DNA of 64,000 bases from Chrysaora quinquecirrha (taxonomy: Eukaryota; Cnidaria; Scyphozoa; Semaeostomeae; Pelagiidae), in assembly GCA_014526335.1 (NCBI GenBank), contig JACTAT010000036.1:4135516-4199515 (forward strand). The letters run 5' to 3'. The notes beneath the pieces were generated by a model. It searched no databases, was not told where the DNA came from, and saw only the letters and a list, made by a program, of their open reading frames with translations. How positions within the stretch are numbered: position 1 is the stretch's first letter; each line of letters begins with the position of its first letter. Shown piece by piece: positions 59,041 to 64,000 of the stretch. Both the position numbers and the translations under genes were made by a program.

Positions 59041-59084
59041 CTGCAAAAGCTCCTCCACAGAAGGCTTCGGTATTCGGTTGCGAA

Positions 59085-59575
59085 TGTCTTAACACAGATC
59101 ACTGAGCTGATCTTTGCTTCTATCGATTTAACAAAGTTTGGGGGTAATAAAATGATAAGAAATGTGGGTGCTCGACTTTGGAATAACCTCCCAGAATCAT
59201 TAAAACAAGTAGCTAATGATAAAGCTTTTAGCAAGAATTTTAAGAACCTGACAATAGAAAGCTACTAATATCGGGGAAAAAATGACCAGCGACCATAGAT
59301 AAGAAATTATTTCCTTTTTCAAAATATTAGAAAATGTCATGTTATAACCTTATAATTATAAATTATCCTTCATTGATTTTGATCTTGATGTTATTTTCAA
59401 CCCATGTTTTTTACCTTTATAATCAATATTTCTAGAATTTAATATTTTGTTAGTTTTGTTAGTTTTGTAGCGGCCCAAGCTAGATAAACTCGGCTTTTCT
59501 TGGGCCGTGTAGAATACTTTTTATCATTGTAAATTGTATTTCTACAAATAAAAATGAATGAATGAATGAACGTTG
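59085..59575 (+). mobile_element. 5'-truncated non-LTR retrotransposon, C-terminal end and tail
   Basis: A plus-strand frame reads through GARLWNNLPESLKQV and ends IESY-stop at about 59268, the typical 'LWNsLP' end of a CR1/L2-type reverse transcriptase ORF. About 300 bases of 3' UTR lead to a short (aatg)n tail at 59555-59572. Confidence 0.7.
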
Positions 59576-59724
59576 TTAGTAATGGCATCATTTGCCAAGT
59601 ATAACTCAGATGTAAATAGCAAACTAAAGACCGTAACCCCCGTAATAAAACTTGTGGGTTAGAAACCAGTCTTGACGGGAATAGATTGATTCTAGAACAT
59701 TCTTAAAGGCATTTAGGGTAAGGT

Positions 59725-59992
59725 AGTGATTGGCCAAAAGCCAAACATTGTTTGTCAAACAATTGCTATTTCCTTTTCCAGCGATGTTTGAACGTTTGGC
59801 CACGTCACAAAACATGCTTGACAAGTATAAACTGCTGAGCAATGTTTCTCAGAAAGTTCACGAAAAGATTTTTGTTTGATTTAAGTCAAAAAAACGTTCA
59901 CTAACAATTGTGACGCAATCAAACGGTAAAACATTTTGCTTGACAAGTAAATCAACGTTTGACCAACAATTTTTTATCGTCTTGCCAGGGCA
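59725..59992. mobile_element. 'caagcaatgttttgc' MITE family copy
   Basis: Starts near gattggccaaaagccaaaca and ends acaattttttatcgtcttgccagggc; related to 40490 and 57987. Confidence 0.65.
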
Positions 59993-61628
59993 ATAGATAG
60001 GAGACAGAGAGTACATAATCCATAGTTTTGCTCTTACATTTTGCTTCCACTCAATACAATTTTGCCGTAATAAAAATTATACTCATCGGAATAATTATCG
60101 TTTTGAAAACTGCTCCATCAATTAAATAAATAATCTAATAAATAGACTAAAATTAATTATCTTTTTAAGAGAAGTTTTACACTTTTCTTCGTTTAAGTTT
60201 GTAATATATAATCATGATTAATTATAAGAAATTGATTATCTTTCCCAGAACTTTAAACTCAAACGCAATATGAATATGACATTTCCTAAGACAAGATTCC
60301 TAATATTTAATAATAACTTGTTACTTTTATAATGCCACACGGTCAGAATACAACTATTTGGCAACATGCAAAGGAGACATCCAGTGTCTTTTAAATGCTG
60401 CTGCAGGAAACGAATACTATCTTCCATGGTACTAAAATTCAACTACTGTTAATTCAATACCCCTAATCTAGCAGGGGGGTTATCTGTATATATTTACCAG
60501 GAAAAATTCGCTAATACAGATGTTCGACTACTATAACAAATAATAACCTAATAATGCTAAAATACATGAAAAATGCAGCACTGCTGTGCTTTCGGAGGAC
60601 ACGAAGAAAATCTATGTACACTCATTGTTCCAGAAGTTTTCTATTTTGGCTGGTAAAACGGGGTAACCACTGAGATACAAATGTTTCATTTTGATGTCAT
60701 ATATTAGAAGCTGAACAGCCCCATTTAGATACTATGGTGAAGCTTTTTTTCAAGTCGACGAGACTCGACAATTCATCGAAAAAGTCTCTCTGACATAACT
60801 TACACTGCATTACCTATAACGCAGAGGAGAATCTCGAATACTTGCTAAAAGGCTAATTTTTGTCTCACGGGCTTATAAAAGTACATTCCTACATGCACAA
60901 ACACCCATAAGGAGTTATTTGCAGCAGATTCAAAGATAGAATGTAAAGTACTCGATTGATTTGCTAGATAAATCTCAAACTTAAAGTTTCACTTTTCAAT
61001 GTAGAGCTATCGGTCTAACTTCTGAAAGATGCTATGAAGACAGCAAACCTTACATTATTTTTCTCACTTAATGAGGGTTTGAAACTGGCACTAACTCTTC
61101 ACTACTTATTCACTGACAGAGCCTAAAACGAATTCAAAATCACCACCAAGGCATACAACACAGCCTGCACCATGTACGTGGTATCATTATTTTCTTAGTC
61201 TCTCGTACTGAACATCGTCATGTACATTCAGCCTGAGTCTTGTCACGATTTTCCACCTGAAGGGGTTTCAGAAGCTGAGAAATTAAAATCAGCTCCTGGT
61301 ATTGTTAGCCTTTTATCACTGCTAAAAATCTTGTTACGCTGAAAATCCAGCATGGTTCACCTTGTTGTGTCATGATCCCCCTTACTTTACCTGACGACTA
61401 ATTCCACTGCACTGTTACTGTACTAATTCCTAAAATACTATACTTGCCATCAAAGTACTGCATCTGACACAAGCATGACGACTGTCTTGATTCTGAACAT
61501 CCAGACGGAACCTAGATATATTGACTTCCCCTGTGAATGCGTAGTACGAAAATTTCTTGGAATACAAAATCAGTTTCTAATTAATCCAAAATAAATAAAA
61601 TCAAGACGAAAAAGATTCATCTTGTACC
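59993..61628. other. Intergenic / 3' flank, no gene seen
   Basis: AT-rich sequence with only short open frames. It probably includes the 3' UTR of the coiled-coil gene that ends at 61629. Confidence 0.5.
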
Positions 61629-63660
61629 CTAAAGAATCACACAGTTCGCATCATCACCCTCTTTGTTACCAAATTTTTCCCTTCTCTCTGCAAGCCGTAA
61701 CTGCCTGTCCAGATCTTGTAATTTTTTTCTGTGATCGCGTATTTTAGCTAGCTCTTCTTTCTTTCCTTTTTCTGACAAGTCCTTCTCTAGCAATTCTGCC
61801 ATTGCGAATAGCTCCTCCGCTGCCTTCTCAGCCGATGCCTGTTTCTTCATGTCCAATTTTGCAAGTTCTTTTTTATCGTTGATTACTTTGTCTTTGACAC
61901 GTTGCAACATGTCATTTCTGGCTTCAAGTTCAGCTTCAATGAAGACTGTTGTTTCCTGATGTACGCTAAGAAGATCTTCCAATTTCTTCTTCTTCTCGTT
62001 CAATGTTACTGTTACTTGCATCTTCTTTTTCTCCAAATTCTGACAAGCATCACCTTGAATAGTCAAAGAATAGTAATAAGAAATATGAGGAGACGTCTTG
62101 ATCAATCATCTCTATCAATGACTGTACTGTACATACAATAACTGTACTGGGCTTACATTGATTTGGATCCTTCGTGTGAAAACATCGATTAAGGCGAATT
62201 TTCCTTGGTGTCAGCTCCCTTGGTGACGGGGCAGGTTGAGTGTTGCAGGTTTTCTTGCTGAGAATCCTCTTATCCTAACATTCTGCAGTAACCGATTTAC
62301 TTTCCTTTATTTATTTGAGCAAATGCTGTAGTGATGCTCAGTATTGGTGTTAAAGTAAATTAAATGTCAACAAAATTGCTCATTTATACCTAATGAAAAT
62401 TTGTTCGAATTCAATGGCACCATCAGAAGATATCGAGCTTCATTGCTATTCGACTCGCACTTGGGCCCAATTCACAAATCCCTCCCCCCCCCCCCATAGA
62501 TTTAGCTGGCTTGCCTTGAGTTGTTCATACAAAAAGACAACTACGCCACTACCCGTACGAACACAATCGCCATTTAGCTGGGATAGCCCATTCGTGACAC
62601 GAACATAATCTCAGTTTCTTCTATTCAAATCCTTACGTTTTAAGATTCCATTTAACGGCTAACCTACCTGAATGCAACATCTCACCTGATGAGAACAGGC
62701 ACTGAAACGTGGCTAAGCGATCTAACATTGGCTAGTAAGCGAATCTAGAATGTTTGACCAACATTTTTTGACCACTTGGCCAAGGCAGTACACTAAAGTG
62801 TACTGAGACTCGCTTAGACATTTCCACCCAAGGGCAAACCTGCTTCAAATAAACAGTGCATTGAGATAACATGCCAAATTCAGGGTCATTCTGGCTCAAA
62901 GTCTCCTAAACATATCCTTGTTTCATTTTGAATCCTTCAGAGCAATACAGTTAATTTCTTCTTGGACACTCAGCTGCCCTTGCCACCACTCAATAGACGA
63001 TTCCTAAAAAAATGGCGTCGGGGGCATTTACCATAATGCATTGCATTCAAAAACGGAATCTGCTGTGATTCTATAGAAATTTGAAATCTAATAGCAATGC
63101 ATCATGGTCAAATGCCCCCAACGCCAACTTTTGCGGAATCGTCTATTGGCCTAGACTTGAGTCCCAGTTATCGCTCATGAGACCGAGACTAGCACTAAAA
63201 GGAGATCGCCCAAACAAGCAGTTTGAGCGTCCAGCAATTCAATTCAATAGCGAAACTACGACTCAGGTAATCAGTCTACTATTGGCCTTCCTATCACCGT
63301 AAAAGAGCGTAAAAACAGTTCAGTGTGTAACAACTAACAAGCAAAGTAGGGGTAGGAAACAGGGCAGTGATTGAATTTGGAAGAAGAAAAAGAAATAAAT
63401 TACCAATTTGAAGTTCTGCATGATCTTGTGCTTGCCTGAATTTATCTTCCATATCAGATAATAATGCTTTCTCTCGTTTGATCAACTCCCATTCAGCTTC
63501 TCGTTCATTTTCGAAATCTTCGAGATCTTCGGCATTTAGGCCCTTTTTAGGCTCTGGCCCAGATGACTGCGCATGTTGCTTTTCTAATAAATTAATTCTT
63601 TTTCGCTGTTTATAAAGAACCTTTTTCCTTTCTTTCATATCTTTGTCGATATTCTCACAT
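61629..63660 (-). CDS. Coiled-coil protein with CaaX-like C-terminus, partial
   Basis: The last two exons of a gene entering from the right: 63660-63404 and 62054-61629. They join in phase and have good splice sites. The roughly 226 visible residues are almost entirely heptad-like, charged coiled coil (for example KDMKERKKVLYKQRKRINLL, FENEREAEWELIKREKALL, LEDLLSVHQETTVFIEAELE). The protein ends GDDANCVIL; CVIL fits a CaaX box with terminal L, which favours geranylgeranylation and membrane attachment. I do not recognise the family. A kinesin or other motor tail, or a membrane-tethered scaffold, are guesses only. The upstream part is off the window. Confidence 0.65.
62700..62790. mobile_element. 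'caagcaatgttttgc' MITE family, short copy
   Basis: Only the two ends remain (cgtggctaagcgatctaacatt ... ccaacattttttgaccacttggcc). It lies in the intron of the coiled-coil gene. Confidence 0.5.
62991..63148. mobile_element. 158-bp palindromic MITE
   Basis: Starts caatagacgattcc and ends with its exact inverse. The arms match for about 50 bases (gggggcattt, atgcattgc). It is inserted in the intron between the last two exons of the coiled-coil gene. Confidence 0.9.
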
Positions 63661-64000
63661 CTGCAAAGGAAAAAATGTAGATCATTATATTTAATAGGGT
63701 AAAACCTACCTAGCAACCATTCCCGAATAGTAGGAAGGATTAGAAAAGTAGAATCGATCATTTGTTCAAGTTGTAATAGTAGGCGAATTTAAGTAGGGGA
63801 GGTGGCAAATGTATATTAGAGTGTAATATTTGACAATGTACTGTAATAACAGAAAATTACGTTTGATCAGACAATCTCTAACCAAGCAATTTCCAAATGC
63901 AGAGGGTCCTTATAAAGGAATGTAGGATTTCCCAAAAATTGATATTAGGGGGAACTACTTTTCAAGACCTTAGAGGACAAAGAAAAGCTGAGAGATTGAA
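63661..64000. other. Intron of the coiled-coil gene, nothing else seen
   Basis: Runs from the acceptor at 63661 to the window edge. AT-rich, with no further exon recognised. Confidence 0.5.

Overview
This is an animal (metazoan) nuclear genome window. It has intron-rich genes with canonical GT-AG splice sites, AT-rich non-coding DNA and many DNA-transposon remnants. The gene set (golgin-84, a Schlafen-like protein, FRG1, a GPR137-type membrane protein, atlastin) fits an invertebrate. A cnidarian-type genome is my guess, not something the sequence proves.

Layout. (1) 1-6825, minus strand: N-terminal two thirds of golgin-84 (GOLGA5); the 3' end lies beyond the left edge. (2) 6.9-10.5 kb: intergenic DNA with two terminal-inverted-repeat (TIR) elements and an apparently exact copy of window bases 1-198. 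(3) 10.55-17.7 kb, minus strand: a Schlafen-like 1 (SLFNL1-type) gene with an AlbA_2 domain and a tail of four 18-residue repeats. (4) 17.9-23.5 kb: a fold-back structure made of two inverted arrays of a 71/73-bp minisatellite, 34-bp inverted ends, and a central segment carrying a 741-bp hAT-type element with a perfect 8-bp target-site duplication. (5) 25.0-28.0 kb, minus strand: complete three-exon FRG1. (6) 28.8-33.0 kb, plus strand: a gene joining an OTU-like protease domain, a TTF-like zinc finger and a hAT transposase body. It has an intron and a frame break, and lies behind a promoter-like region with six CCAAT motifs and two E2F-like motifs. (7) 34.6-39.8 kb, plus strand: complete nine-exon GPR137-family gene with a large CTTGG-rich repeat in its last intron. 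(8) 40.2-56.7 kb, plus strand: atlastin. A 5.7-kb block holding its first three coding exons is tandemly duplicated. (9) 57-64 kb: MITEs (short non-autonomous TIR elements), a truncated non-LTR retrotransposon end and, on the minus strand, the last two exons of a coiled-coil protein ending in a CaaX-like CVIL.

Golgin-84 (Golgi tethering), atlastin (ER membrane fusion) and GPR137 (lysosome signalling in vertebrates) all act on endomembranes, but nothing here links them as a unit. The strongest candidates for follow-up are the fold-back element, the atlastin 5' duplication with mostly silent differences between copies, and the OTU-hAT fusion gene. Exon coordinates were worked out by eye from splice consensus, phase and homology remembered from known families; no search or alignment was run.
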